Origin: Lycorma delicatula
Lineage: Eukaryota; Arthropoda; Insecta; Hemiptera; Fulgoridae
Reading direction: 5' to 3'
NCBI RefSeq assembly: GCF_047948215.1
Contig: NC_134463.1
Location: 100,468,657 to 100,532,656 of the forward strand
Length of the DNA: 64,000 nt
Below are positions 21,515-33,884 of this stretch, piece by piece. Both the position numbers and the translations under genes were made by a program. Each line of letters begins with the position of its first letter. Positions within the stretch are counted from its first letter, which is position 1. Below the pieces are notes generated by a model, which saw only the letters and a program-made list of their open reading frames with translations, was not told the DNA's origin and did no database searches.

Positions 21515-22850
21515 TTTTACCTCTATTTCTTTATTTTTCGTCTTAATAATTAATATTCTAATAAAATCTGATGTACGAAATCACTTCTACTAATTAAAAA
21601 AAAAATTGTTACAACTTTAATTATTTAATTTTTTTTAATGAGTATTTATATATAAAAAAAATTCCAAGGAAATTTCTTCTAATTTAAATTTGCTTTGGGT
21701 ATTAAAATAAGTATCGCTAATATAAAATATTATAACGTTGCATAATATTTTTAACCGTGAATTTATATGTAACGTGACATTGGTGTGGACTTTGAAGCGA
21801 ACATTTTGCGTTAATTGTAACTAATTGCGACTGTATGAGTTTTGCGTGTACTCCAACAGAAAGCTGTTGCTCTTCATAAACATTTTAATACATACATACT
21901 CATACTGATGTAATGTTTGCACATATATATATTACATTGTACAGAAAAAAAAAATGTCCATTAGAATATACAAGTATATTATAAAATGAACAGTAATATG
22001 CAGGTGTCTTCATATTTTAAAAACATTGTTGTTTTAATTAATGTATGTTTTAAATATGGAAGCCGTGCTCGAGTTTCTTTCTTTATTTTTATTTTTTATT
22101 TTTTGGTGAATAAATTATTTTCTATTAATTATTACAGTACAGAATATTCTTATACGTGTGAACACCAACATACAAAAACAAGTACAAAATCATTTGCATA
22201 TTCTTTTTAAATGTTTCATAAATAATCATTATCATATTAGTCTAATCAGTATAAGATTTGTAAGATGTTTATTATATTTTTCTTAGAATATGTTTTTTAT
22301 TTAAAAAATGTTTTTTATTTTTAAAAAAACTGGTAACAATTTTGTAAGACTTTCGTGGCCTTTGCATATGGAATAAATATCATCCTTTTCAATGTACTAA
22401 ATTAGAAAAGTATTTGTTATTAACATTTGAAATTCATTTATTTAATAATATTCTTAAGTAATAGAAAAATAGAAAAAATTCAAGAATGATATGGTAAGAA
22501 ATGCTGTTTTATATATTTTTTTAAATTGTTATCTCTTCTAATCCTTGGATATAAAACATAACCTGCACTACTGTCTTCGATAAACTATTTTTTAAATTAT
22601 GTATTTCTTTTTGAAATGGATAAAATGTTTTAGAAAAACCATGATGGAGTTGATTTCCGGAAGAGTTTTAGAAATTTTTTAAATTTGCTTTTTATGGAAT
22701 TTTACCTATGTTTTAAAAAACAGACAACAGAGTTGAAGGAATTTACCCTCACGCGGCTTTTTTCAGATGCACGGCTTACACACACAACTTAATTTAAAAT
22801 ATTTATCATTTTAATTAAATATAATATTTTTCCGTTTATTTAATTCAATG
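21515..22850. other. AT-rich, no gene seen
   Basis: AT-rich sequence. A Phe/Tyr-rich 74-codon frame (21986-22210) is likely chance. A GCGC dinucleotide patch occurs at about 22862-22870. Confidence 0.55.
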
Positions 22851-22939
22851 ATTATAACTAAAGCGCGCGCGCATACTTTGCGCGGTGTGGTGGTACTAGC
22901 GGCCACTTAAAATAAATACGTTTTTACACTTTAAATATT

Positions 22940-23560
22940 ATTCATTTCTTTAATTCTACCGCCCATCTGTGGCGTCACAACGTAGCAGGCGACTACAGCA
23001 GCTGTACGTCAGTGCTACACTAACGATCCTTCTGATGGAGGGGGAACTATTGACCCAGTATACCCACTTGTTTATTTAGAGCGATTTTTTTGGGGAGATG
23101 GGGATTACTTAAGTAAAAGATTTTGCAAAATCTTTTTTTAGAAATATTATTTTTTAACTGTTAACAAATGTACCTAGGAAAAATAAGACCTTAGGTGAAA
23201 TCTCGACATACTGAGGGTAATCTTGCTCTACTGCCCTGACCTTTTAAGTTGAAAATTTAATGGCATCAATGCCATTAAGTAGAAGTAATCTGACGAAGTT
23301 TGGTCATAATTGGTGGAGTAGTTTTGGAGGTAGAGGGAGACACGAAACACACATGTACAGGCGAACATCCGGAAAATTTCCATCCGGTTTTTGGTTTTTT
23401 GGGCGCCTTAGCCGTCAAAAAACGTTAAGATCCGGTGAAAAACGCGTAAACAGAAATTGGACCGATTACAGTACTTTCCCATCTAAAACTACATACTTCG
23501 CTATAGCGCTAGACGGAAAAGTAAAAGTTAGTCACTGTTTATAATGTATTCTGTATTAAA
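22940..23560 (+). repeat. Unclassified mobile-element-like block
   Basis: GC-richer than its flanks. The part from 23230 (GAAGTTTGGTCATAATTGGT, then CCGTCAAAAAACGTTAAG) has the degraded style of non-autonomous DNA transposon interiors in insects. A 94-codon frame (23260-23544) has no recognisable domain and is probably not translated. No second copy in the window. Confidence 0.3.
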
Positions 23561-23631
23561 AATCTCACATGATTTGTGACTAGTGACAGCAATATTAAAA
23601 CGATCCAAATATCGTAAAACTAGAACTAGAA

Positions 23632-23835
23632 AAAGGTGAACCTATCGCCTTGGTTCGTCAGAAATTCTGAAGTACATGAGTACGTGGAGATTTCGTCTGT
23701 TTGTGATGAGATTGAACGTTTCAGTTCTGAATATGTGGTTAGGCTAAATAGATAAGTATCTCCCCTTGCTTTCAACCTGCTAGACAACGGTGATGACCGA
23801 TCGAAAATGGTTCATGTGTTGGATGTTAATGATGG
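23632..23835 (+). mobile_element. Jockey-clade LINE relic, C-terminal end
   Basis: Plus-strand frame reads PWFVRNSEVHEYVEISSV, then EIERFSSEYVVRLNR, a stop, then SPLAFNLLDNGDDRSKMVHV. This is the extreme C-terminus of a Jockey-type polyprotein, parallel to 3.4, 52.0 and 55.0 kb. Everything upstream is lost by 5' truncation. Confidence 0.75.
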
Positions 23836-23839
23836 TCGT

Positions 23840-25115
23840 TAAAGATACTCTATTTTCCTGTTTTTTCTCGATATCAATTCTTGTTACTGTTTTTAATATT
23901 TTCGTTAACGCTGGTACTGTAATTTATCGCTGTTTAACGTTGTTTTCATACTATCGTTTATCTACTTATGTCCATTTGTGTACAGGAAATTTTTTTTTAT
24001 AAAAAACATTGCAATATGCTGGATATATGTAGTCCATACAATGGACTAGTTATAGAACCCAGTGATGATAGTGCTTTTGACATAATGAGTGTTTATTGGA
24101 TTTTAGTTGTCACTATATGTATGTTTATTAACATGGAAGTTTCTGTTATTTACTTATGATTCATTGAGAAGAACCGATTGTAAATTTTTATTCTATAGAA
24201 AAAAGAAAGAACAAATTCAGTTATATGTAATGTTTGAATGCATCACATAAAATAAATTTTATGAAAAAATGTATTAACTTAGGAATCTGTAATTTATGTG
24301 TTACTAATTAAATTAGCAGTTGGATTTTATTTACAATAATTTAGCGCCTCAAATCAAAAGAATAACTCAAATAAAATTTACAAAATTATTATACACGAAT
24401 ATTATTTAAAGATTCTGTTACAAAATCCTCATAAAATAATTTCAAAAATTAAATCCTCCACAATGTTTAGACGGAAGGCTCAAATTGAAATATGAATAAA
24501 AATTTTTGTATGAAAGATACCCCAACCTATTTTTCTCAGTTTACTATTTCATTTAAATTCTCGTAAAAATTACAGGGGCAATATCTTTTCTATTTTTAGT
24601 AGAGAGCTACCAGTCAGAGTTGCTTTCTTTAAGAGTAATAGTGTTCATTGTACACAGTATAGCAAGCCTGTTGATTAACATAGTAGAAATGTCGTTCTCA
24701 GCTGAATATCACCTATGTTTCGGGAGTATTTGCTAGAATTGATATTATATTCAGTTCAAGAAGACTTCACTTTTACTTTCATATTTAGCACTTCTTATTA
24801 TTCTTCTTTTACATCTATTTTCATTAGTAAGCTTGACAATTGATGCACTATTCTTGGAATTTTCGTTACCGACTTTTGTCCCACGTAATGTCACCTACAA
24901 CCCATTATTTTATGGTACAAGCACAGAATTTATTAATTAAGACATGACCTGATTATCTTCTGTTGATCGTTATTTGTGCACGATCTGATAAATTAATTGT
25001 ATCTTTAATTCCTGCTGGTTTAAAATATATATTAACAAATAGAAAAACGAGTAGCAGTCCCTAGATCATTAGATAATTTCTTAAAACAAAAAAATAGTAT
25101 TCTTTTATTTGGCAT
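23840..25115. other. AT-rich, no gene seen
   Basis: No recognisable element. Overlapping short frames at 23790-24159 follow the Jockey relic and are low-complexity. Confidence 0.5.
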
Positions 25116-25117
25116 TT

Positions 25118-25265
25118 CTCCATGGAGAAGTGGTAACATCTCTACCTTTGATTGGAAGGTTACGAGTTAAGAGTCCCGATCAAGCATGGCATTTTTACAC
25201 GATAAAAAATTCACTCCGTCCATTATAGTGAGTGTTATTGTACGTCAACCCGTTGTTGCTAATAT
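25118..25265 (+). mobile_element. SINE-2 copy, diverged
   Basis: Plus-strand head GAGAAGTGGTAACATCTCT aligns with the SINE-2 A-box region, and GGTTACGAGTTAAGAGTCCC with the B-box region, followed by the junction GATCAAGCATGGCATTTTTA. The B box is badly eroded, so it is an older copy than 21390. Confidence 0.65.
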
Positions 25266-25317
25266 GGGAATAAATTATTACGTACTTTTAGAACTTGTGT
25301 TTATCCTACTTTTAATG

Positions 25318-25990
25318 TACAGAGCGATTCACGAAGATTGTTACTGACTTTGAGGATATTGTTCTAGCGGTAAAAATAAAGAAGAAAGTATATTATTTAG
25401 GTGAACATATATTATTCAGTATATATTATAGTACATTATTCAGTGAACATATATGCACAGGTTCGGAAACTTTTGTCGGCTAGCGAAAGATTTCGTGTTG
25501 ATTTCTGCGACTTAATTAAAATTAAACTATATTGTAATTCTTGGGACTCAAATTAAGGGATAAATTTAACGTTTCTAAATGAAATTCATCCAAAAAATTG
25601 AAAAATTTTTAGTAGTTTTTAAAAAATCTTGAACAAAGAACAAAAGATTGAGATAAAAAAACACGATATTTTACGTTTGTCCTAAAATGGGTAATAAACA
25701 CATAAAAGTATTAAACAAAACTTGTAGAAAGTTTTACTCTGAGTAAAATGGGATTAATAAAGTCCACAGAAACTAAATAAATACAAAGATTAGAATTTCG
25801 AAGTTTATAAAAAATAAAACATTTAAAAATGTGGCAGATTTTAACTGAATATTAAAAGAAACAAAATTTTCTAATCAAAAGAATCAATTTAAAAAAAAAA
25901 GAATTACAATTATCTTAAAAGCTAATTAAAAATTAATATTATGTAAATTTGTTTGAAATTATTTATTCCATAAGTTGACAATACTAACAG
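25318..25990 (+). mobile_element. DNA-transposon end, related to the 41.6 kb terminal repeat
   Basis: Begins TACAGAGCGATTCACGAAG, comparable to TACAGAGTGTAT at 41585, then follows the same order of blocks: GGTAAAAATAAAGAAGAAAG, GGCTAGCGAAAGATTTCG, AACTTGTAGAAAGTTTTACT, and CTAACAGCTGATTCC near 25986. The partner inverted end was not found nearby, so this is an orphan left end of a related but distinct transposon. No transposase frame is seen. Confidence 0.55.
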
Positions 25991-26129
25991 CTGATTCCAA
26001 TTAGGTTTTTTGTAATGAATTTTAACAGCGATAAACATTTAAATAAGTGAATGGAACAGTGCTTGTACGTCATTATCGAACAATGCCTTATAAATTAAAT
26101 TAAACAATGAAGAATAGACAAATGTTAGT

Positions 26130-29100
26130 TTTGTTTATGGGATCTCAATGGAAAGCTTGAGCTGCACAGCGAGAATGCTCAGATTTCTAAAAAAAAATTC
26201 CCTAAAATGCATTTCCAGTTTCTCCGAGTAAAGCAGCGACTCCAGCTTTCTTACCGGTGCAAAATACCGTTCATATTCTATGCTGAAAACTTTAAGTTAT
26301 TCCTCATTTGTAGATCTTAGAAATGATTGTTATAAGAAAGCCCATCAGATTTACTTCACCAGGAATTCGATGTTAGCCGCCGGTTTTTCAAGTTTATCAC
26401 GAGAAGTCGACTCGTCCCTTACTGTCTCAGCAAACTACCTGGGATGATGGAATGCAAAGTTGGCGGGAGTTTATTTCTCCCTACGTATCGCAGAACCTGG
26501 ACAGAGTCCCTTGCTGCTGGATGATTCTAATCGGGCGTGTTTATTTTTTTTTTAAATTATTTTCTATGGCGGGTCTAATTTCTCAAGTTTTGTTTTATCC
26601 TGGGATGAATATTAGAGCAAGCATTGAATTGATTATCTGAACTATTATTCAGATCCTTAAACGTATTTCGTCCTACTGATGGCAAATTATCCTGGCCATA
26701 GCCAAGTGACCTATCCTGGGAGCCTAGGGATCCTTTAGATAAAACCTTAGGAGCAAAACTGATTCTTTGATTTCCTTTCTCTGGTTAATCTCTTTATAGC
26801 CTCGACAACCTTTATAATTTGCTAGGTGAACCTGATGGCAAAACGCAGACACCGGTATAGTCGGATACAGTAGTTTTTAGTATGATCATAATTTTTTCTT
26901 TGTAGACACTGCATGACGCCGGAGTTCTTTTTAGCAACTATTAGCTAAATATTTTATTTCAATAATCATACTTTGTGACCTTAACTCTCAATATCATCTT
27001 TTATTGCAGTCAAAGGAATAGAATGGTGAAAGTTTCTCAAGACTTCTCATGCCTCATCACGCCTCGTTAATGTGTGACGTATAAGATTATTTTCTCGTAT
27101 TCTCTGATTAATTTATTTATAGCTTTCTATGTCGTTATAGAAAGTCCGAAGCTGTTTGTATTTATAATTAGCACATTGAAATCAGCTTGTCACAACGGTT
27201 TCCAATAATTTATATGACTATGTGATGTTAGCAATTCTATACACCACAACAGGAGGAAGTTTGTCATGTTCTACATTTTCAACTGTTACTGAAGACTTCT
27301 CCATCGGTAGATGCTGGTAAGGATTAGTTAAGAATTAAGTTGTCACCTCGCGACACTTTTGTTATCCGTGAAACAGGAATCGTTTGCCACTTAGAATGTC
27401 CATGACGTCAGACTCAGATCCACTTTCAATCACTGAGATTAAACTCATGTAATCAACGATCTTATCCCAAATCAGTTTGCGTCGGATAATTTTCCTGGGA
27501 TCCTTTGTGGAATAATCTAAAGATACGCGTTTCCTAGTAATTGGTGAAGAAGAGTTCACACATGCCGTTTCACAGATGTTATCCGGATCAGCCTGAAGAC
27601 GTTCCACAGCAACGTGCTAGACGATAGGATATATACCCTAGTAAGGTTCACCCAATTGTTAAAACAAAAGAACTTATTCGTACATTAAACTTCAAATTTC
27701 TCGCTCGTTTACAAATGAATAAGTTTATAAATGAATAATTCGAGAAAAGGCGTGTGGTTTCTAATTTTTTCTACCGTAAGCAACTAGCATGTTAATTACT
27801 TTCTTAAATATCCCACATGTCTATTAGATGGAAATGAAATTCAGCGATTTTTTTCTTTTTGTTGATATTAATTCTTTTTGTCAGACACACGGTGGAATGT
27901 ATTTTAAAGGAGGCAATAAAGTTTTTTGGGAGGGAAGATACAGAGGGATTCACAAACAGAAGTGTATTTTTAGGGGTTAATATTCGGTGAAGGCAAAGGA
28001 AAAGTCTTTATATTAACTAAGTACTTATCATGCAGACTTGTTCTCTTTAAGTTATAGAGCTAAAATTGCGTATAAAAAAAGCAAAAAATTCTTACTATTT
28101 TTCGGTTTTTAGCAAATGTAAAAGACAGGAAACTTGCTGTATAAAAAGCAACCTATTTAAACAAGTTATGAATAAAATATTGAAGATAAAATAAGATTTT
28201 TTGTGTTTTGTTATTTGTTATATGTTATGTTATGTTGTCTTTCTCCTAATTGTCAACTTAAATAAAACTTGACCTCAGGTGCCTTCTTTCATTTCTCAAA
28301 CTATAGTAATATTTTGTAGGAAAACGTAATAAATATATAATCTTTGAAGGATAACATGTACACCTAGTTGATAAATATTAACAACCCCTCTTTTTTACTG
28401 TAAGTTAAATATTAAAAATAAAAAATAAAAATTATGTTCATAATAAGATTAACACGCAAATCAAATAATATGTTTAACATATTCAGATTGGAATATGCAT
28501 GTTACAACATGCAAATCCTACTTCTACCTATGTGAAAGTAGGATAAATATATAAACTAACTTTTATGTTTGTAGGATTGTAACATAACGAGTGATCAGTT
28601 GATAAATATAATTATAGTTTAAAAAAATAATCGTTTTTTAGTTTAGTTAATGTTGTAAACATAAATTTTTTATTAATATAATTTATTATATTTTCCTTTT
28701 TTTTTATTACATGCATGTTCTTGTATTATCTGATTGTACAGTGCCTGTTTCTATGTAAAGTATGAACTCACTGGAAAGAGGCACCTAAGAAGAACGATTT
28801 AAAATTGGATATAATTTCCGATGACCTTTAGTTGGAAGTAAATCATGTTAGTAATTTTTCTTACTTTTACACGAGAAAGTGCATAAAATAACTGTCTTCC
28901 AGTAGAATCGAACATGATATTTCCTTCTAGAAAGATAAACGTTCAACTCCTGATACAACGTAAATACCACATTATAATCGTTACTTTTTTTAATAACTCT
29001 ATCCTATTAATTCTGATAACAGAAGCTGCCTACATCACCATGGGGACGCAGGATATAAATATTACATCATACATTGTTGTCGCGGAAGCACGGTTTAATA

Positions 29101-29890
29101 TAATTTTTTCAAATATTAACCGTCCAGCCTGAAATCTGGTAACCGATTTAACAATATTATTCTCTTATAAGAAAAGAAAGAAGAAAAACCAACCCTTTTT
29201 TATATACACTCTTTTCTCTAGTTATAATTTGTTTATACGTAAGGAAACTCAGGTAAGATGTTTTTGATGGGTAAAGTTAGATTATCCAATAGTGACTACG
29301 TAGTTGAGGATTGTTGACCGTCTAAAAAAATTGAAGTACTTATTACAAGCCAAACTAATGTAAATTTTAATTAAATACATAACCAAATTTTTCATCAGTC
29401 AAGTTTATTTTTACAGTAAATAGCTTGTATTTTTTTTGTTTTATTTTGATTAAAGCTGAAAACATTAATATTTCAAAACGTTCTCGTAACTCTGGAAACC
29501 AGGGCGTACCAGAAACTTTTAATTTAATTTTTATAATTCTTTTCTATAACTCGTAATCGGTAAAAAATTGATCGTTTATTTAAAAAATTATCAATAAAAA
29601 AAAATTATCTCATAAATAAATAAATCTGTTATTTTGATAGGTATACATACATAAATCACGTCAGGAGTGGACAGATATGCAATTACACTAATAAAATAAT
29701 TCTTAGCACTTACCTGGATGTATAAATTGAAACCGCAATAAAATGTTGTAGAAAGCAGCACCATAAAATATAAAAATAATTATAAAATAAAAAAATAGAT
29801 GTGGTTAAAGTTCATATTAATTATTTAAAATTTAAATACATTGAATAATATTAACAACACAAACATACTAAATAATTATTTGTTTGTTCA
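26130..29890. other. No recognisable gene; slightly more complex at 26.1-27.7 kb
   Basis: Between 26140 and 27650 base composition is less skewed and several frames stay open for 60-80 codons. A plus-strand run reads VDLRNDCYKKAHQIYFTRN. The minus-strand frame 27362-27607 is listed separately. I cannot assign any domain. The rest, to 29890, is AT-rich without signal. Confidence 0.45.
27362..27607 (-). CDS. Unassigned 81-codon open frame
   Basis: A charged frame on the minus strand, MERLQADPDNICETACVNSS then RKIIRRKLIWDKIVDYMSL and SVIESGSESDVMDIL. It has ordinary amino-acid balance, unlike the Phe/Ile/Lys-rich chance frames elsewhere. No domain is recognised and no splice partner is obvious. 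It could be part of a decayed element or an exon. Low confidence that it is real. Confidence 0.2.
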   Translation of the reverse strand: MERLQADPDNICETACVNSSSPITRKRVSLDYSTKDPRKIIRRKLIWDKIVDYMSLISVIESGSESDVMDILSGKRFLFHG

Positions 29891-29894
29891 ATGC

Positions 29895-30110
29895 TCAATC
29901 TATTGATACAATGTCGTTAGATTTCAAATTTTCAGTCCAATTTTCCATCAGACATGTTTCTATCGGTTCTTTATATACTCCTAAATGTTCCCAATTCGTA
30001 ACAGAACCATCACGTATATAAATAACACTCACAGGGGGAGGTGCGTGGATTCTCATCCTGAAAAAATGTTTTACGAGGCATTTATGACCCGTGGTCATCC
30101 TGAAGACTGC
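29895..30110 (-). mobile_element. Possible non-LTR element C-terminal fragment
   Basis: The minus-strand frame starts MTTGHKCLVKHFFRMRIHAP and continues DGSVTNWEHLGVYKEPIET. The pattern TGH-x-L-x-KH-x2-R-x-R-I followed by EHL resembles the zinc-binding segment after the RNase H domain of some LINE polyproteins, but the expected C..C pair between them is missing. Suggestive only. Confidence 0.4.
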
Positions 30111-30249
30111 TAAAAATTCCCTTTGACGATTTTCAGAAATTATATTCTCTATACTGTTAACTGCATACTATTCATCTGAGGTGTTAGATAATTCAGGAAC
30201 TTTCCTATAAACCTTCGGTTAACAACATTTTTAATGAAGTGATAAGACA

Positions 30250-30365
30250 AACTGTAAATCAGGGTTACAAGAAATTCAGTGTTATTAGAACAAGGAAATG
30301 ATATGTTTGAAAGGGTGGATAAATTCACGTATCTGGGTGCTGTCTTAAGTAAAAATTTCTAAATT
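30250..30365 (+). mobile_element. LINE-A fragment, short
   Basis: The plus strand reads FERVDKFTYLGAVLSKN, preceded by AAATCAGGGTT. This is the segment just after the LINE-A polymerase active site and matches 31245-31335, where it reads FERVHEFKYRWVLS. About 115 bp of an otherwise lost copy. Confidence 0.65.
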
Positions 30366-30369
30366 TTCT

Positions 30370-31030
30370 GACTGATAATGTTTTAGTCATCATTATTCAG
30401 ATTCCTCGCTTCGCTAACGAGTCAGCAACTTTCTCATTTCAGTCAATTACAATGTGAGATTGTATCACAAAATAACTGAACAGACTGCCTAATTTCAGAT
30501 ATTCTTGACATTACTTGGAGGTGAAACGATGAGATCTCTTGAGGACAGATTTACAATTACAAAACAATACTATTTTCTTGGAAATTTCAGATTTGGTCCA
30601 TAGCTGTTTTAAAGCGATGTTAAAGACAATATGTATAAAAAATAACTACATTAATTCAAAATTCAGTTATTGAAAATTATTTGAACGCATATTTTTGTAT
30701 ATACTGAACAGGATGCAAAAAAATCAGCGCTTTTTTAATCTTTAATCGGTATTATTTAAAAATAAATCGACATTTTTCTCTAAAATAAATAAATAGTTTT
30801 TCCTTTTAAATAGGGGTAAAGAATTTTTAAATATTCAGTAACTTATTAAAAGTGGAAAATGAAGCACAATAATGATTTCTTGTAAGCCTATTGTATTGAA
30901 TTTTACGAAAGCAGTTCAATCGAGTTTTGGTAGAGACGTATATTGTTATTATTTTTTTCTTTGTAAATAAGTAATTATTCTTTTTAGCAAAGATTACACA
31001 TTCATAAATGTAGACACAAGGATACGTTTT
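30370..31030. other. AT-rich, no gene seen
   Basis: No coding or repeat signal recognised between the two LINE-A pieces. Confidence 0.5.
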
Positions 31031-31059
31031 TAATTTTCCAAATATAATAAATTAACCCG

Positions 31060-31837
31060 GGTGGAAAAATCATTAGTAGTATGTTGCAGTACATGTCATA
31101 TGCTGATGATATTGTCTTGCTTGCCAGAAATAGAAGAGTTTTGGGGAAGGTTCAACAGTTACAGGAGGATTCGAAACACGTTGAGTTCATTGTGTATGTC
31201 AACAAAACTAAATTACATACACTACTGCAGGAGAAAAGATCAGGAAAATCAGGGTTTTGTAGAACAGGGAGATGATAGGTTTGAAAGAGTGCATGAATTC
31301 AAGTACCGCTGGGTGCTGTCTTAACTAAAAAAATTATATACGCTTTGATATAAAGGCAAAGATAACAGCTGAAAATCACTGTTATTATAGATTGAGCAAA
31401 TTTCTTTCATCAACGATGGTGTCAAGAAAAGTTAAGATACAAATTTATAACGCTGTAATTAAGTAACTGGTTTAATCGGTTCTGACAAAGAAAGATGAGG
31501 ATATGCTGCACATCTGGGAGAGTAAAATGTTACGGAAAATGTAAGTGCCGGTATGTAAAAATGGAGTTTGGAGAATATGTAACGACCAGAAATTACGGGT
31601 TATTGTTGGTGAAATTAATGTGAGCAGGTTGAGTTGGTTGGGGCGCATGGAGCGGAAGAGTGACAGCAGAGACGTGAAGGGAGTTTATGGAGAAAATCTG
31701 GGGGGTAGATTAAGGGGTGACCAAGAATGCGTTGGACTGAGGATATAGAGGATAATTTTGTGAGGTTGAACGATTGGTGAAGATGGAGACGAATAGCGGC
31801 GGACAGAAAGTTGTGGAACGGCAGGTACATAGAGGCC
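31060..31837 (+). mobile_element. LINE-A relic (RT active site to C-terminus)
   Basis: Plus-strand non-LTR reverse transcriptase relic. The motif C is intact: SYADDIVLLARNRRVLGKV (31081-31275). It continues in shifting frames through VNKTKLHTLLQEKRSGKSG, FERVHEF, and an FYL..FLSS-type region, to RLSWLGRMERKSDSRDVKGV and YGENLGGRLRGDQECVG (31620-31740), then a DR.LW-type terminal segment. The last codons (YIEAKALTG) lie beyond a SINE insertion at 32062-32110. The clade is RTE-like in my judgement, not proven. There are at least four frame breaks; the 5' half is absent. Confidence 0.8.
31826..31837. repeat. Target-site duplication of SINE, left (12 bp)
   Basis: TACATAGAGGCC, identical to 32062-32073. 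It is part of the LINE-A coding end, duplicated by the SINE insertion. Confidence 0.88.
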
Positions 31838-32061
31838 CTAGTAAAGCCAGTTATTTTTACACGGATTTGAATACTAGATCGTGGATACCGGTGTTCTTTG
31901 GTCGTTGGGTTTCAATTAACCACACATCTCAAGAATGGTCGAACTGAGAATGTACAAGACTATACACTTCATTTACACTCATACATATCATCCTCATTCA
32001 TCCTCTGAAGAATTATCTAAACGGTAGTTACTGGAGGCTAAACAGGAAAAATAGAGAGAGC
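31838..32061 (+). mobile_element. SINE-1 copy, 5'-truncated, inside LINE-A
   Basis: Begins within the B-box region at CTAGTAAAGCCAGTT and runs through TAGATCGTGGATACCGG, TTCAATTAACCACACATC and CATCCTCATTCATCCTCTG to GGCTAAACAGGAAAAATAG. The tRNA head with both promoter boxes is missing, so it was probably dead on arrival. A perfect 12-bp duplication flanks it. Confidence 0.9.
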
Positions 32062-32110
32062 TACATAGAGGCCAAGGCCCTCACGGGCTGTAGTGCCAAG
32101 GAGTAAAGTA
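32062..32110 (+). mobile_element. LINE-A 3' end beyond the SINE
   Basis: Starts with the duplicated TACATAGAGGCC, then AAGGCCCTCACGGGCTG, giving YIEAKALTG, the last conserved residues of LINE-A. It continues the frame of the element interrupted at 31837. Confidence 0.75.
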
Positions 32111-32114
32111 AATA

Positions 32115-33120
32115 TCGGTATACATGATTCATTACTTATTAGAGTTAAACAATGATCAGAAGCCAATTTTTCTATTATCAATATTTGTTCTGACTTTTTA
32201 AGAGAGTTCGAAGAAATGATATTATACTTTTGACGTAATTTAATAAGTTTAAATAACATTAACGTACGTCAGTTTAATAAACATTAAATAATATAATAAG
32301 CTTAGAATTTTATTAAGGCGCTTTTAAGCAAAACAATAAGAATTGATTTTGTTGCAAAGAAAATTTGATTATCCCAATTCTACAAAAATAATTCGTTTTT
32401 CTGTAATTTTTACCAAAAATAATAAACAAGGTAACTGTAATATTAAATTATAATATTTTCAATTGAATGTGCTATGCTGTTCATAAATTTAAATTAATTA
32501 TGTAAGAATAAATAATTATAATAAAATAATTTGAATGGTTTTTAACAATATTGAAGAGTTCGATTTAATTATATTTTTAAATAATATAATTATAAAATAA
32601 ACTTTTTATAAATTATAAGAATAATATTGTAAATTTAATTTAACCATCATTTATATATAATATATATGTACATGTTTATTATTATATGTATGTACATAAA
32701 ACATTTTAAAAATAGTTTTGAAATATTTCAAAACAAAAAAAAAAAGTGAAAAATGCGAAAAGAAATATAAATTATACTTAGGATATAGGAAATAAAAAAT
32801 AAAACAAAATTACAAACTATGTTGTTACGTTACATCAAACGAGTCGTAAGGATTTCCTTTGATCGTACTTGCTGAGGCTAAAAAAAAAAAAAAAAAAAAA
32901 AAACAAATAAAAGACAAGACATTCAGTATGAATTTCAGCCAACTAGCTTTATATTTCTCTGGTCGACTATAAGGTTGGTTTAAGAAAATTAAAAAACGTA
33001 CTTATTTACTGGAAATGATATATTACATCTGACAAATCAAACGAGTTGTTATGTTTGTGTATCATTGTATAATTTTCTTCTTTTTATATTTTGCAACGAT
33101 TTCAGTATTTGATTGTTTTA
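32115..33120. other. AT-rich, no gene seen
   Basis: Very AT-rich. A 23-base A run lies at 32880-32902. No other feature. Confidence 0.55.
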
Positions 33121-33124
33121 TATA

Positions 33125-33880
33125 TATATATAAATAAGTATGTTGTGTGTTTGTTGGTCTGAGCGTACGAAAACATGTAACTAGCCAGGGGTTGTTTGAT
33201 ATCAACGATGCCAGTATTATACAAAACAAATATATATATACGTATATTTACATCAGTACGAGCCGGATGAATAATCTAAGGGCATTTATATCAGTATGCA
33301 TAGGGACATGTCAGTTAGTTCGGTAGAGCGGCTAACACTCGCTAATGGGACTTATACTGATGATTAAAACCCTAACACTCGAAAACCGTGCCCAAGTAAC
33401 GTTAGTTTGTTTTGAATGTGAATGAATGGACCGCATATTTCCACATCACAGTTCGCATTCAAACTGACATAGACCCCGCGCTAAAACATTCAGTCACCTG
33501 AATATACATACACCTAATGGAATTTCCCACCCACCATCTATTCATTCAAGCTAACCTATCCGTTCCGACCTCTCGTCCTCTCTTATTCTATTCCGTGCTA
33601 AAACTACGACCGACAACCGCGTTTGTAAAGGTATTTCGTTTTGTATTTATACCTCTGCTCTTCTGTGTCATTATGATAGGTAGTCTCACATTATATTCCA
33701 AGTGTAAATGCGATGGAATATCTGGCAAATTTGTCATTTCACGTTTAGAAAATGTTAACGTTACCGCAAAACAACCGCTGCGACCTAACCGTCCTGTTAT
33801 TATTACATCTATTAATATTACATTATCAGAATTATAACTACTATTATCGTTAATCGATAGTACAACATTTAACATTTTTT
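33125..33880. other. Unclassified mixed-composition block
   Basis: Less AT-rich than its flanks. At 33312-33380 the order TAGTTCGGTAGAGCGG ... GATTAAAACCCT is loosely like a tRNA A box and B box. Two overlapping frames on opposite strands (33517-33837 plus, 33588-33875 minus) stay open but match nothing I recognise; the plus frame has a hydrophobic run (FVFIPLLFCVIMIGSLTLY). Confidence 0.3.
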
Positions 33881-33884
33881 AATA

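Noticed and set aside
33517..33837. 106-codon plus-strand frame with one hydrophobic segment as a small membrane protein
   Set aside because: An equally long frame overlaps on the other strand, there is no homology I recognise, and no gene context; kept only as an unclassified block.
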